From Paenibacillus luteus (GTDB lineage: Bacteria > Bacillota > Bacilli > Paenibacillales > Paenibacillaceae): a DNA stretch of 64,000 bases. The DNA lies in contig NZ_SKCD01000011.1 of assembly GCF_006542765.1 (NCBI RefSeq), positions 310,001 through 374,000 on the forward strand, written 5' to 3'. A model generated the notes under the pieces. It saw nothing but the letters and a program-made list of their open reading frames with translations, was not told the origin of the DNA and made no database searches. A program made the translations under genes and the position numbers. This document shows, one piece after another, positions 34,002 to 43,186 of this stretch; within the stretch, counting starts at the first letter, position 1; each line of letters opens with the position of its first letter.

Positions 34002-35291
34002 TTATTCGATATATTGTTTTAACCGATATCCGTGCTGCTCATAATCCTGCTTGCTAACGTGTACAGTTAATCGAAGCGTTTCTTCATTCACTTCTTGGTT
34101 TACAACTTCACCGCTTCGATACGCAAGTGCAATTAGGTCGCCCCGGTCTGCAGGCACGTTAAAAGTCAATAAATCCCCGCTGAGCTTATCTTGAATCGTC
34201 TGGCGCAGCAGTTCGAGATCGCCGTCCTCGTATGCACTTATCACCAAATTATCACCGCTTGTAATAGGCAAATCAGCAAGATTCCCATTCTTTATGCTTA
34301 GATCCTTCTTGTTATAGACCATGACGAATGGCTTATCGGCAGCGCCAAGATCCCCAAGTATTTTGTTTACGACGGCAATTTGTTCATCCCGCTTCGGCGA
34401 GCTGCTGTCAATGACATGAAGCACAAGATCCGCTTCGCATACTTCCTCTAAGGTTGCTCTAAAGGCGGCTACGAGATCATGCGGTAGGTTTTGAATAAAA
34501 CCTACCGTATCCGTAATAACGACTTCTCTGCCGTTAGGGAGCTCCAGCGTTCTTGACGTTGGATCGAGCGTTGCAAACAGCTGATTTTCAATATATACAT
34601 CTGCATCAGTCAGCTGCTTAAGCAGCGTCGATTTTCCGGCATTCGTATAGCCGACCAAAGCGACTTGAATCACGCCTGATTTTTTTCGGCGCTCCCGGTG
34701 CAGTTTTCGGTGACGCACGACTTCCTCGAGCACGGTTTTGAGATCAAAGATGCGGTCTCGAATATGGCGTCTGTCGGTTTCAAGCTTTGTTTCACCAGGA
34801 CCCCGAGTTCCGATCCCACCGCCGAGGCGGGAGAGATTTTTACTCTGGCCTGAAAGACGCGGCAGCAAGTAGCTGAGCTGCGCCAGCTCCACTTGAATAA
34901 TACCTTCGCGCGTCTTGGCGCGGCCTGCAAAAATATCCAAGATCAGCTGCGTGCGGTCCACGATTTTCAAATCGAGCGACTCTTCCAGGTTCCGTACCTG
35001 TGCGCCGGATAGCTCTTGGTCAAATATAGCAGTCGTAGCGCCAAGCTCATCCGCCAGCGCTTTAACCTCTTGTACTTTGCCTTTGCCAATAAACCATTTA
35101 GAATCGGCAGTTTCCTTATTTTGCGTTAGCGTGGTAAGGACCTCAACACCTGCGGTTTCCGTAAGCTGTACCAGCTCTTGGAGGGACATCTCAGGGTCAC
35201 CGCCCTTACGTTTGTCTTTTGATGTCACTAAACTAATTAATATCGCTTTTTCAATCATATCGGGGTTCGTGTCGAATGTTTTCTCGCTCAT
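34002..35291 (-). CDS. hflX: Ribosome-associated GTPase HflX
   Basis: GTPase of 429 residues that binds the 50S subunit and splits or rescues stalled ribosomes. The N-terminal HflX domain contains the glycine-rich LSRLGGGIGTRGPGETKLE. The G domain (from about 205) has G1 GYTNAGKSTLL, G3 DTVGF, G4 NKKD and a G5-like ISAYE. A C-terminal domain of about 60 residues follows. The ATG has AGAAGGAG upstream. It lies between spoVK and ynbB, an order shared with Bacillus. Confidence 0.95.
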   Translation of the reverse strand: MSEKTFDTNPDMIEKAILISLVTSKDKRKGGDPEMSLQELVQLTETAGVEVLTTLTQNKETADSKWFIGKGKVQEVKALADELGATTAIFDQELSGAQVRNLEESLDLKIVDRTQLILDIFAGRAKTREGIIQVELAQLSYLLPRLSGQSKNLSRLGGGIGTRGPGETKLETDRRHIRDRIFDLKTVLEEVVRHRKLHRERRKKSGVIQVALVGYTNAGKSTLLKQLTDADVYIENQLFATLDPTSRTLELPNGREVVITDTVGFIQNLPHDLVAAFRATLEEVCEADLVLHVIDSSSPKRDEQIAVVNKILGDLGAADKPFVMVYNKKDLSIKNGNLADLPITSGDNLVISAYEDGDLELLRQTIQDKLSGDLLTFNVPADRGDLIALAYRSGEVVNQEVNEETLRLTVHVSKQDYEQHGYRLKQYIE

Positions 35292-35315
35292 ATTTGCTCC
35301 TTCTAAATTACGCCG

Positions 35316-36305
35316 TCATTGCGACTTCGTCTCCCATTTTAAATCCTCAGGCCTAATGGACATCAGCTCTTGCTTCGCCGGTACGGAGCTGGCATATTGC
35401 GTAAGCAGACGAACGGCCTGAAACCGGATCGCCTTTTCAATTGTGTTTCGGACATACCTCGCATTGCTAAAGGAGAACATCGTCGTTAGCTTCTCCTGCA
35501 TCAGATGCTGCCTTAATTTAAATATGGTCTGTGGCTGCAAAATATAGTCGCGTTCCTTTGCCATCAGCTCGCTAATTTGAATTAACTGGTCGACGGAATA
35601 ATCGGGAAACTCGATTTGAATTGGGAACCGGGATGGCAATCCTGGATTGGTAAGCAGAAAATCATCGATCTCCGCCGGATACCCTGCAAGGATGAGCACA
35701 AATTGATTTTTATGGTCTTCCATTGCTTTTACAAGCGTATCTATGGCTTCTTTGCCAAAATCCTTCTCGCCGCCACGGGCAAGGCTGTACGCTTCATCAA
35801 TGAACAATACTCCGCCAATAGCTTTACGTACAAGATCACGCGTCTTCTGTGCCGTATGTCCGATATATTCGCCGACAAGATCCGCGCGTTCCACCTCAAT
35901 CAAATGTCCTTTGGATAAGACACCCATTTTTTGCAGTAGCTTCGCAACAATGCGAGCAATCGTCGTCTTGCCTGTCCCTGGATTACCTTTAAAGATCATG
36001 TGGTAAACATGCGAACCGCCAAATAGTCCTGCTTCCGAACGCATCCGGCTAATATAAAGCAAAGCATATATTTCATAAACAAGGGTTTTCACATTGTCCA
36101 TGCCAATCATTGGCTCTAGCTCTTTTTGGATATCCGCATAATGATCCACGCTGGGCAGCGGTTTAACGGCAGGAAGCGGCTCTGCTTCCAAGACATGAGC
36201 AGATGCTCCTGTTTGAAACGTTTCTTGACTTCTAAGGACCACATTGATTTGGCGGGAAGGCCTTGCATTGCTATTTACAGGTCCAGATTTGACGTGTCCA
36301 CTCAT
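35316..36305 (-). CDS. spoVK: Stage V sporulation protein K, AAA ATPase
   Basis: CbxX/CfxQ-type AAA+ ATPase of about 329 residues, needed for late spore maturation in B. subtilis. Walker A is FKGNPGTGKTTIARI, Walker B GVLFIDEAYSLARG, sensor 1 FVLILAGYP, and the arginine finger region NPGLPSRFPIQIEF. ATG 36305 is preferred to GTG/ATG codons up to 36317 because AGGTGAT lies 7 nt before it. It is followed by hflX after 24 bp, as in Bacillus. Expression is expected from a mother-cell sigma factor, but no promoter was assigned. Confidence 0.9.
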   Translation of the reverse strand: MSGHVKSGPVNSNARPSRQINVVLRSQETFQTGASAHVLEAEPLPAVKPLPSVDHYADIQKELEPMIGMDNVKTLVYEIYALLYISRMRSEAGLFGGSHVYHMIFKGNPGTGKTTIARIVAKLLQKMGVLSKGHLIEVERADLVGEYIGHTAQKTRDLVRKAIGGVLFIDEAYSLARGGEKDFGKEAIDTLVKAMEDHKNQFVLILAGYPAEIDDFLLTNPGLPSRFPIQIEFPDYSVDQLIQISELMAKERDYILQPQTIFKLRQHLMQEKLTTMFSFSNARYVRNTIEKAIRFQAVRLLTQYASSVPAKQELMSIRPEDLKWETKSQ

Positions 36306-36394
36306 CTGTCGCATCACCTATCCTTTGCATCGAAAGCTGTAGCGGCTGACCGCACTACAAGTTTATTCTATCTTGCAGCAGCATATTAGCAGAT

Positions 36395-37072
36395 TTACAG
36401 CGGCGATTCCGACGAACGGATTCCAAGCGTGAGAAGCAGCGAGTCCATCTTCCATTTGGTAAAAGCAAGTACCTCTCGCGATTCATTATATAAGGGATTC
36501 AACACTTTGGATTTTGTTGCGGCAACTTGAAAGCCTTTGAATTCAAGCTTTTTGGCAATCTCTTTCGCTCTTGCCGCATGATAATCATGCGTGATGACAA
36601 CCAGTTTTCCCAGGTTGTTCTCTTCGGCTATCCGTTTGCTAAGAGCTAAATTTTCATAAGTGCTAGTCGCTTTATTTTCTAGCAACAGCTTGTCAGCTGA
36701 AATACCTTTTGCAATCAAATAGTCACGCATGCCCTCGGCTTCGGTCTTCTTTGCTCCGTTAGCATCAAGACCACCAGACAAGATCAGCTTGTCCACCTTA
36801 CCAGCCTCGTGAAGCTGCAATGCGAAGTCCAACCGCTCCTTTAGAGCGGGACTCGGAACATCATTCCATAAAGCCGCTCCAAGCACGATGCCTGCATCGG
36901 CCTTAGCTAATGGCTTGTTCACGGGAAAACCATTAATTAACCAAAGCAGATAACCGCACCAAAACACGCCTATACAAATGATCCAGGCAGCAACGCGAAA
37001 CAGGAACAGCCACGGACGACTTTTCTTCGTTCGTTTACGTGAGCTGCTCCTTCTTCTAGTTGCAGTATTCAT
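36395..37072 (-). CDS. YdcF/SanA-like DUF218 protein
   Basis: Protein of 225 residues with a basic N-terminus (RRRSSSRKRTKKSRP), one membrane helix (about 24-45) and an extracellular DUF218 domain. The domain has DAGIVLGAALWNDVPSPALKERL, LILSGGLDANG, MRDYLIAKGI, LLLENKATSTYENL and VVITHDYHAARA, all hallmarks of YdcF/SanA/ElyC. Relatives act in cell-envelope processes; the biochemical role is unclear. It overlaps the DUF402 gene by 4 nt (ATGA), so the pair is translationally coupled. Confidence 0.9.
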   Translation of the reverse strand: MNTATRRRSSSRKRTKKSRPWLFLFRVAAWIICIGVFWCGYLLWLINGFPVNKPLAKADAGIVLGAALWNDVPSPALKERLDFALQLHEAGKVDKLILSGGLDANGAKKTEAEGMRDYLIAKGISADKLLLENKATSTYENLALSKRIAEENNLGKLVVITHDYHAARAKEIAKKLEFKGFQVAATKSKVLNPLYNESREVLAFTKWKMDSLLLTLGIRSSESPL

Positions 37073-37626
37073 GATTCGCTTAGCTCGCCGGTTCGCTCTA
37101 GCAAGCTCTTCCGATGCTTCAGACTAAGCGTAAAATAACGAAAACGGCCATTTCGAATGCTCGACAGCAGCTTGCCCGCAGTCTTTCGCGCGAGTGCGAC
37201 GTCCCTGCTGTTCACATCGCCTGACCTTAAAGCATCCTCCAGTTCATCCTCATCCATCAAGAATACTTCCCCACTTGGGAGAACAACCACATCCAGATAA
37301 AGATCATCGAACCAAGGCACCTGTTGATCGGTCAAGCCCTGCGTCTTGCAAACATCGATATACCATTGCACGACGCGTCCCTTATCATCGAACATCGTCG
37401 TAACCACAAAATGCTCACCCTTCGGAAAATGCTGCATCCACAAGTAACCGCGATCAGCCAGACAAAGTTTTCGCCCGTTATATTCCTTCCATAACGGTTC
37501 TCTGAGCTCGTGAATCCGGTAAAACGTAACGAGACCTTTGAACTCCTCGCCGTCCAGCGCTAAGCACGAATAGCTCTTGCGCAAGATACGCCTCCAGTTG
37601 GCCCGGTCTGAAAATTTTCTCTTCAT
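37069..37626 (-). CDS. DUF402 family protein
   Basis: Cytoplasmic protein of 185 residues. The DUF402 core (about 60-150) reads GYLWMQHFPKGEHFVVTTMFD, VVQWYIDVCKTQG and PWFDDLYLDVVVLPSGEVFLMDEDELEDAL. The carboxylate-rich YIDV/DLYLDVV and DEDEL residues are the metal-binding positions of the family, whose characterised members are nucleoside di- or triphosphatases or RNase-linked proteins. The exact activity is unknown here. ATG is preceded by an AGGT-like site. Coupled to the DUF218 gene by 4-nt overlap. Confidence 0.85.
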   Translation of the reverse strand: MKRKFSDRANWRRILRKSYSCLALDGEEFKGLVTFYRIHELREPLWKEYNGRKLCLADRGYLWMQHFPKGEHFVVTTMFDDKGRVVQWYIDVCKTQGLTDQQVPWFDDLYLDVVVLPSGEVFLMDEDELEDALRSGDVNSRDVALARKTAGKLLSSIRNGRFRYFTLSLKHRKSLLERTGELSES

Positions 37627-37818
37627 ACGGAACGTACCTTTCCGTTCATTTGGGATTCGTGCGCCAAGCCTGGCGCAGCTCCTCCTGGTGTTCCTTCACA
37701 ATGAACCCATCACGACATACGACAGTTTACATCTACCTATAAAAAAAGATTACCATATCTTAACGTCCATCTCCAGCCGACAGACAAAATAAACCAAGCT
37801 ATTCACTCAAAATAAAAA

Positions 37819-37844
37819 GAATACCGCCATTTCTGGCGGTATTC
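37819..37844 (-). terminator. Rho-independent terminator of the pbp-cyclophilin operon
   Basis: GAATACCGCCA (37819-37829) pairs perfectly with TGGCGGTATTC (37834-37844) across a 4-nt loop. On the minus strand it is followed by TTTTTATTTTG. Confidence 0.9.
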
Positions 37845-37848
37845 TTCC

Positions 37849-38493
37849 TTATTGCTCAACGATCTCGATGGAATTAATTTTAATGACCTCGCTCGGAATG
37901 TTGTCCTTCACAGGTGTTTTGGCTATGGCTTTGACGACATCCATACCGCTCTCCACCTTGCCAAAAATCGTATAATTGGGCTCGCGGTTTAAATTAGCCG
38001 CATCAGGACCGGTGCAGATAAAAAACTGGCTGCCGCCCGAGTTCGGCTTGCTGGCATTCGCCATCGCCACGATGCCTTCCTCATACTTCACATCCGTGCT
38101 CAGCTCATCCGGTATCACATAGCCAGGTGTCCCCGTTCCATTGCCTTTCGGATCACCGCTTTGAATCATGAAGGACTCGATAATGCTGTGAAAGGTAAGT
38201 CCCTCATAGAAGCCCTCACGGGCCAAGAACACAAAATTATTTACCGTAACTGGTGATTCATCCGCAAACAGTCTGACAGTAAAATCGCCTTTAGTCGTTT
38301 GGAACTTCGCTACATACGTTTTGTCCAGATCAATCTGCATTTCAGGCATCTTGTCCCAGCTCATCGTTTTTGTCGAAGCGCCAGCACTGCTCCCTTCTGA
38401 ACCAGATCCGCCCTTGCTGCAGCCAGCGATAAGAATCACTGCTGAGACAAGGGCAATCAAGTAGAGGAACCGCGCTTTCTTTCTATCCGCCAT
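37849..38493 (-). CDS. Cyclophilin-type peptidyl-prolyl isomerase lipoprotein
   Basis: Extracellular foldase of 214 residues. A signal peptide ends in lipobox LIAGC (lipidated Cys25), followed by a Gly/Ser linker. The cyclophilin domain (about 60-214) shows VNNFVFLAREGFYEGLTFHSII, QSGDPKGNGTGTPGY and GIVAMANASKPNSGGSQFFI, the PPIase signature. It probably assists folding of secreted or membrane-anchored proteins. Its start is 2 nt after the stop of the penicillin-binding protein gene, so the two are coupled; the latter's extracellular domains are plausible clients (inference). Confidence 0.92.
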   Translation of the reverse strand: MADRKKARFLYLIALVSAVILIAGCSKGGSGSEGSSAGASTKTMSWDKMPEMQIDLDKTYVAKFQTTKGDFTVRLFADESPVTVNNFVFLAREGFYEGLTFHSIIESFMIQSGDPKGNGTGTPGYVIPDELSTDVKYEEGIVAMANASKPNSGGSQFFICTGPDAANLNREPNYTIFGKVESGMDVVKAIAKTPVKDNIPSEVIKINSIEIVEQ

Positions 38494-38495
38494 TA

Positions 38496-40985
38496 CTAAC
38501 CACCCGTTCCTTGCGAATTGCCGCCGGTTGCCGTATTTCCTAATGTATTCGTATTATTCTCATTGCCTGTCCCCATGGCAGGTACATCTGTTGGAATGGG
38601 ATCTGTTGAACCATTGCCCGTACCAGGATCAGGCGTTGGGGTTGGAAGCTCGGTTCCATCGCTTGGCGTTGGAGTTGGCTCCTCACCGCCACCATCCACC
38701 GGAGGTGTGATTTCTCCTCCATTTGGATCATGCGGGTCCGGCTCCATTGGAATTTCCGGAATGATTTCCGTTTCCGGAATGGTCACCTTAATTTTCTGGG
38801 AAGGCGCGCTTTCCTGGTCATTTTCCGCGTCATACGCTACGACATAGTATTCGTAGGTCATTCCCGGGAACGCGCTCATATCATCAACCCCAGTTGAAAC
38901 AAGCGAATCCACAAAACGGATATAATCAGTCTCCGACGCTTCCTTGCGGAAAACTTGGTAAGTCACCTTGCCATCCTGATAAGGATCCCATGATAATTTA
39001 ACCTTCATTTCTTCCGGAATGAAGACGGCGCTAAAATTCGTTATCGTTGCCGGCGGCTTGTCTTCTTTAATGCCTTGCGGTTTATTAAAGCTGGATTTCG
39101 GCACATTTTTCATTGCACTCTTCATGACCTTGGAGAACATGGCAGCTGCTTGGCTGCTGCCCGTCTTTAGAATATGGTCAACATTTGTTTTATCGTATCC
39201 CATCCAGACGGCTGCTGTCCACTCCGGTGAGTAGCCAACGAACCATGCATCCCGAATTCCGGAGCCGCTGTAACCCGGAATACCATGCTGCGTTGTACCC
39301 GTCTTACCCGCTAGTGGACGATCAATGGCCGCTTTGGTGCCCGTGCCGCCTTTTTCAACGACCGTCTGCATCATCTCCGTCAAGTAATAGGCAGTCTGTG
39401 CAGACATCAGCTGCTTGGAGGCTGGTGCCTCATACGTATATGGGTCTTTATTTTTGCCAACAATTTTCAAAATCGTATGAGGGTCAACGGATTTGCCACC
39501 GTTCGCGAACACGCTGTATGCCGTTGCCATTTGCATCGGCGTCGCACCTTTGGTAAGTCCGCCTAGTGCAGCTGTCAAGTTGCGATCGTCATCCTCTAGA
39601 GTAAAGCCCAGTTTGCCAGCAAAAGCAAAACCGCTCTTCAAGCCGATTTGGTTCAGCATCCATACCGAAGCCAAATTGCGAGAATCCTTAATTGCCTGCG
39701 TCATAGAGACGGCTGTGGCGCCCCATCTGTCGGTCGGGCAATAATTGCCGTAGCATTTCTTGTCATTGGCAAGCACGGTCCAAGGGTAATACTTCCCTGA
39801 TTCTAAAGCAGGGCCATATGAAATGATTGGTTTAAAGGCCGAACCAGGTTGCCGGGCTACTTCGACGCGATTAAGTCCTTTTTTCACATAGTCGCGACCG
39901 CCTGACAAGGCCTGAATCTCACCATTGCGGTGATCGATAATAATCATCGCACCTTGTACCTGCTGGTCGTCCTTGCTTTTCTCGAAATTATCATCGTTGC
40001 TGAATTGATTGTCCATGACATCCTGCGCTTGCGTGTTAAGCGTCGTATAAATCTTAAATCCGCCTATGCGCAGCTCTTCTTCGGAAAGATTCGTCTTCTC
40101 TACCGCTTCTTCAACGACATAATCAACAAATGCCGGATATTTATCCGTATTTCTTTCGGCATGGTTTTCTGGAATTTCATAGACAACCGCTTTCGCTTGC
40201 TCCATCTCCTCTGCCGTAATATAGCCCTGATCGAACATAAGCTTCAGAACTACGGCACGGCGGTTCATTGAATCCTCGGGATGAGCAATCGGATTGTAGC
40301 GGTTTGGCGCTTTAGGCATCGCTGCTATCGTAGCAATCTGCCAAAGCTCCAAATCCTTAAGGTCCGTATCAAAATAAAACTTTGCGGCTTCCTTGACCCC
40401 ATGTACTCTTTTCCCGAAAAAGATCCGGTTCAAGTACATCGTCAATATTTGCTGCTTGGACATTTTTTGCTCAAGCGCAACAGCAATCGATGCCTCCGTC
40501 GCCTTCCGGAAAAACGTTTTGTCAGCCGTTAGGAAGACGTTCTTGGCTAACTGCTGCGTAATCGTACTCGCACCTTCAACTGCACTGCGCGCAATGACGT
40601 CCTTGACGACGGCACGGCCAATCGCGAAGAAGTCTATGCCTGAATGCTCGTAGAACCGCTGATCCTCCGTTGCTACGATCGCATTGAGCAACTGCTCAGG
40701 AATCTCTGAAAACTCAGCCAGCTCCCGATTCTCGTCCGGGTCCGATAATCTTGCAATTTCAACTTCATTCACATCATAGATAATCGATGCTTCGCCAAAT
40801 ACCAGCTTATTGGCATTTTCCGTCAGTACCCGCTCCCCGTTTAAAATAATAAGCAGATACCCGATAATGCCACATACAATTGCGATAACCGCGGTAAAAA
40901 ATAAACCGTAAAACCATTTCCGTCCTGATATCTTCTTTTTCTTCTTTGGTTTCGGTGCAGTCTTGCTGCGTGGTCGCTCAGCCAT
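38496..40985 (-). CDS. Class A penicillin-binding protein (PBP1A type)
   Basis: Bifunctional peptidoglycan synthase of 829 residues. A basic N-terminus and one membrane helix (about 26-47) anchor it. The GT51 glycosyltransferase domain has ATEDQRFYEHSGID with catalytic Glu107. The transpeptidase domain has the SxxK motif (GSAFKP), SRN as SxN, and the KTGT box (AGKTGTTQH). A fibronectin type III domain follows (about 655-745). The C-terminal tail is a Pro/Thr/Gly/Asn-rich low-complexity stretch. It is first in an operon with the cyclophilin lipoprotein. GGAGGGG precedes the ATG. Confidence 0.94.
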   Translation of the reverse strand: MAERPRSKTAPKPKKKKKISGRKWFYGLFFTAVIAIVCGIIGYLLIILNGERVLTENANKLVFGEASIIYDVNEVEIARLSDPDENRELAEFSEIPEQLLNAIVATEDQRFYEHSGIDFFAIGRAVVKDVIARSAVEGASTITQQLAKNVFLTADKTFFRKATEASIAVALEQKMSKQQILTMYLNRIFFGKRVHGVKEAAKFYFDTDLKDLELWQIATIAAMPKAPNRYNPIAHPEDSMNRRAVVLKLMFDQGYITAEEMEQAKAVVYEIPENHAERNTDKYPAFVDYVVEEAVEKTNLSEEELRIGGFKIYTTLNTQAQDVMDNQFSNDDNFEKSKDDQQVQGAMIIIDHRNGEIQALSGGRDYVKKGLNRVEVARQPGSAFKPIISYGPALESGKYYPWTVLANDKKCYGNYCPTDRWGATAVSMTQAIKDSRNLASVWMLNQIGLKSGFAFAGKLGFTLEDDDRNLTAALGGLTKGATPMQMATAYSVFANGGKSVDPHTILKIVGKNKDPYTYEAPASKQLMSAQTAYYLTEMMQTVVEKGGTGTKAAIDRPLAGKTGTTQHGIPGYSGSGIRDAWFVGYSPEWTAAVWMGYDKTNVDHILKTGSSQAAAMFSKVMKSAMKNVPKSSFNKPQGIKEDKPPATITNFSAVFIPEEMKVKLSWDPYQDGKVTYQVFRKEASETDYIRFVDSLVSTGVDDMSAFPGMTYEYYVVAYDAENDQESAPSQKIKVTIPETEIIPEIPMEPDPHDPNGGEITPPVDGGGEEPTPTPSDGTELPTPTPDPGTGNGSTDPIPTDVPAMGTGNENNTNTLGNTATGGNSQGTGG

Positions 40986-41039
40986 TGCCGACTCCCCTCC
41001 TGTTGTTCCATAGTCCGTCTAATCTATCTTTGCCACGAA

Positions 41040-41075
41040 ATGGAAAGAGCAACCCAGCTTGGAGCGGGTTGCTCT
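41040..41075 (-). terminator. Rho-independent terminator of hfq
   Basis: AGAGCAACCC (41046-41055) pairs with GGGTTGCTCT (41066-41075). On the minus strand it is followed by TTTCCATTT, a moderate T-tract. Confidence 0.75.
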
Positions 41076-41136
41076 TACCTGCCGCTATCTAGTTAAACGA
41101 TACTCGTTATTAGAAAGTTTCACTTTACGCTATCAC

Positions 41137-41382
41137 CTATGAATCGGAACCACTATGATCCTGCTGCATAAGGGAAACATTTCGCTGCGGGGTAAACGTC
41201 GAAATAGCATGTTTATAAACCATTTGTTGACGACCTTCGCTGTCAATGATAATCGTGAAATTATCGAATGCTTTAATAACGCCCCGAATTTGGAACCCAT
41301 TCATTAAAAAAACCGTAACCGGTATGTTGTCTTTGCGCAGCTGATTCAGAAACGTATCTTGAATATTGATCGATTTGTTCAT
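41137..41382 (-). CDS. hfq: RNA chaperone Hfq
   Basis: Sm-like hexameric RNA-binding protein of 81 residues. Sm1 contains [22 protein letters not shown], and Sm2 contains the YKHAIST motif (KHA). The C-terminal tail is short and acidic/polar. It follows miaA by 17 bp, the conserved miaA-hfq order, and is ended by a terminator. Confidence 0.96.
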   Translation of the reverse strand: MNKSINIQDTFLNQLRKDNIPVTVFLMNGFQIRGVIKAFDNFTIIIDSEGRQQMVYKHAISTFTPQRNVSLMQQDHSGSDS

Positions 41383-41399
41383 TGGACGTTACCCCCGTC

Positions 41400-42413
41400 T
41401 TAAAAAGATTGATTAGAATTATATTCAAGATTAACTTGAAACTTTCCTGCTATTATACCATGAACAGCTTGCAAATTGTTGTGAAAATTTTCCCCCATAT
41501 CAATCCAATGAATGTCCTTCATATGGCGAAACCAGGAGAGTTGGCGCTTGGCAAATCTTCGCGTATCCCGTTTGAGCCGTTCTATAGCTGCTTCCAATGT
41601 GCAGTTTCCTTGCAAGTAATCCGCAATCTCCTTGTAGCCTAGCCCCTGCATAGCAACTGCCGCAGGCGGCAAATCTCTTTCAAGTAGTCGTCTCACCTCT
41701 TCTACTAACCCTTGCTCCATCATCAAATCTACCCGCTGCTCTATTCTACGATACAACTCCGCACGGTCCATAGTCAAACCGATGATGCAAAGTTCGTAGG
41801 GAGACTCCTTCGTTTGGCCTGCTTGCTGCTCCGAAAAAGTCTCGCCAGTCATGTGGTAAACTTCTAATGCACGAATCACGCGCCTCAAATCATTAGGGTG
41901 CAATCGCTCGCCAGCCGGCGGGTCAATCGCCGCTAGCCTTGCGTGCAGCGCTTCAGCGCCCTGTTCAGCGGCATAACGCTCCTGCTCCAGCCTGAACGCT
42001 TCGTCCGAGCCGATATCCGCGAACTGAAATTGATAGCAGACTGATTCTACATAAAGTCCGGTTCCTCCAACGATAAAAGGCAGCTTGCCGCGAGCAGCGA
42101 TCTGCGAGATAGCCCTGGTCGCCCCTTCTTGGAAATCCGCAGCGGAATAGGCAACATCCGGCTCGCAAATATCGATCAAGTGATGCGGGATGCCTTCCCG
42201 TTCGTCCATGGCGATTTTGGCTGTTCCGATATCCATGCCGGAATATACCTGCATCGAATCACCTGAAATAATTTCCGCATTCCAGGCTTTTGCAATATCT
42301 AGGCTCATACGCGTCTTGCCTACCGCAGTTGGCCCAATAAGAACAAGCAGCGGCTGCTTGCGTTGTGGTTTATTTTCAAGGCCTGAATCCAAGCCCGTAA
42401 GTTCTGTATTCAA
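41400..42413 (-). CDS. miaA: tRNA dimethylallyltransferase MiaA
   Basis: Enzyme of 337 residues that adds a dimethylallyl group to A37 of tRNAs reading UNN codons. P-loop is GPTAVGKTRMSL. DSMQVYSGMDIGTAK, PFIVGGTGLYVES and LEVYHMTGETFSE are family blocks. The C-terminal part has TRRFAKRQLSWFRHM. The start is TTG overlapping the methyltransferase stop (TTGA), with GGAGTGAT 6 nt upstream, so translation is coupled. Confidence 0.95.
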   Translation of the reverse strand: MNTELTGLDSGLENKPQRKQPLLVLIGPTAVGKTRMSLDIAKAWNAEIISGDSMQVYSGMDIGTAKIAMDEREGIPHHLIDICEPDVAYSAADFQEGATRAISQIAARGKLPFIVGGTGLYVESVCYQFQFADIGSDEAFRLEQERYAAEQGAEALHARLAAIDPPAGERLHPNDLRRVIRALEVYHMTGETFSEQQAGQTKESPYELCIIGLTMDRAELYRRIEQRVDLMMEQGLVEEVRRLLERDLPPAAVAMQGLGYKEIADYLQGNCTLEAAIERLKRDTRRFAKRQLSWFRHMKDIHWIDMGENFHNNLQAVHGIIAGKFQVNLEYNSNQSF

Positions 42414-43186
42414 AGCTGTATCACTCCATATGCAATTTTCGAAGTATTCACATGGCGGCGCTCAAATCCAAGCCTCGCGAATTCTTCACTTGCTTGATGC
42501 TCCTTAAGCACTACGCATTTGCGGGCAACCCGCTTCGCTTGTTCGATGGTCTCCAAGGATAAAGCATCCATATTTGCCACAGCCCTGAGCGGCTCCATCG
42601 AGCTCGATTCATGGATCGGCTTTCTGAACATGGGATCAAAATATACGATATCAACGCTTTTATCAGGCAAACCCGTTAAATAAACAAGATGATGAACGTT
42701 TATCATTTCGATGCGCCTCATCGCTTCATTCACATCTTCGAGCATAGTCTGATAGCCCGCCAAACCCTCCCGCACAAGGGCGCAAAGCACTGATTCGCTC
42801 TCTAGAGCAGACACCTTTCCACTAGGACCCGCGGCATAGGAGAAAACGAGAGAATCCGAAGCCAGCCCCGCAGTGCAGTCTACGATAAGGTCGCCTGCCT
42901 CGCATCCGGAGAGCTGAATAAGCGGGTCTGTCTCCCCCCGTCGCAGCCGCTTCACGCGGACAAACGCCATGCTGGGATGGAAATACAACGGCGTCTCTGC
43001 TTGGCCGTCATAATAACGAACCTCTTCTTCGGTAACGACAAGCAATCTCTTGTCCTGTGTTAAGGTGAGCAGCTTATTAACGGTCAGATTGCCTCGTGAT
43101 CTAAGCGGTGAAGCGAGCTCTCCGGCAAGCCGTTCTGCTTGCGCTAGCGCGCGCTGGCTCGGCTTAGCCGTTGTTGTAACGATCAC
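42410..43186 (-). CDS. RsmJ-like SAM-dependent methyltransferase (DUF548)
   Basis: Predicted RNA methyltransferase of about 258 residues. The SAM-binding motif reads IVDCTAGLASDSLVFS. The catalytic-type motif is VYFDPMFRKP, as in RsmJ (16S rRNA G1516) with its DPM(Y/F)P. GTG 43186 overlaps the mutL stop by 4 nt (GTGA), with GGGTGAT nearby. An alternative start at 43279 would extend the frame into mutL by almost 100 nt and is less likely. It lies between mutL and miaA and is coupled to both. The exact target in this organism is unknown. Confidence 0.82.
   Translation of the reverse strand: MIVTTTAKPSQRALAQAERLAGELASPLRSRGNLTVNKLLTLTQDKRLLVVTEEEVRYYDGQAETPLYFHPSMAFVRVKRLRRGETDPLIQLSGCEAGDLIVDCTAGLASDSLVFSYAAGPSGKVSALESESVLCALVREGLAGYQTMLEDVNEAMRRIEMINVHHLVYLTGLPDKSVDIVYFDPMFRKPIHESSSMEPLRAVANMDALSLETIEQAKRVARKCVVLKEHQASEEFARLGFERRHVNTSKIAYGVIQL

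Noticed and set aside
33804..34022. Plus-strand frame with a 13-residue repeat (VLRSKTRFVSICM)
   Set aside because: It arises because the 39-bp DNA repeat is a multiple of three. There is no ribosome binding site, and it overlaps the starts and ends of two real genes.
36325..36372. Terminator between the DUF218 gene and spoVK
   Set aside because: A bulged TGTAG-CGG hairpin exists, but there is no T-run on either strand.
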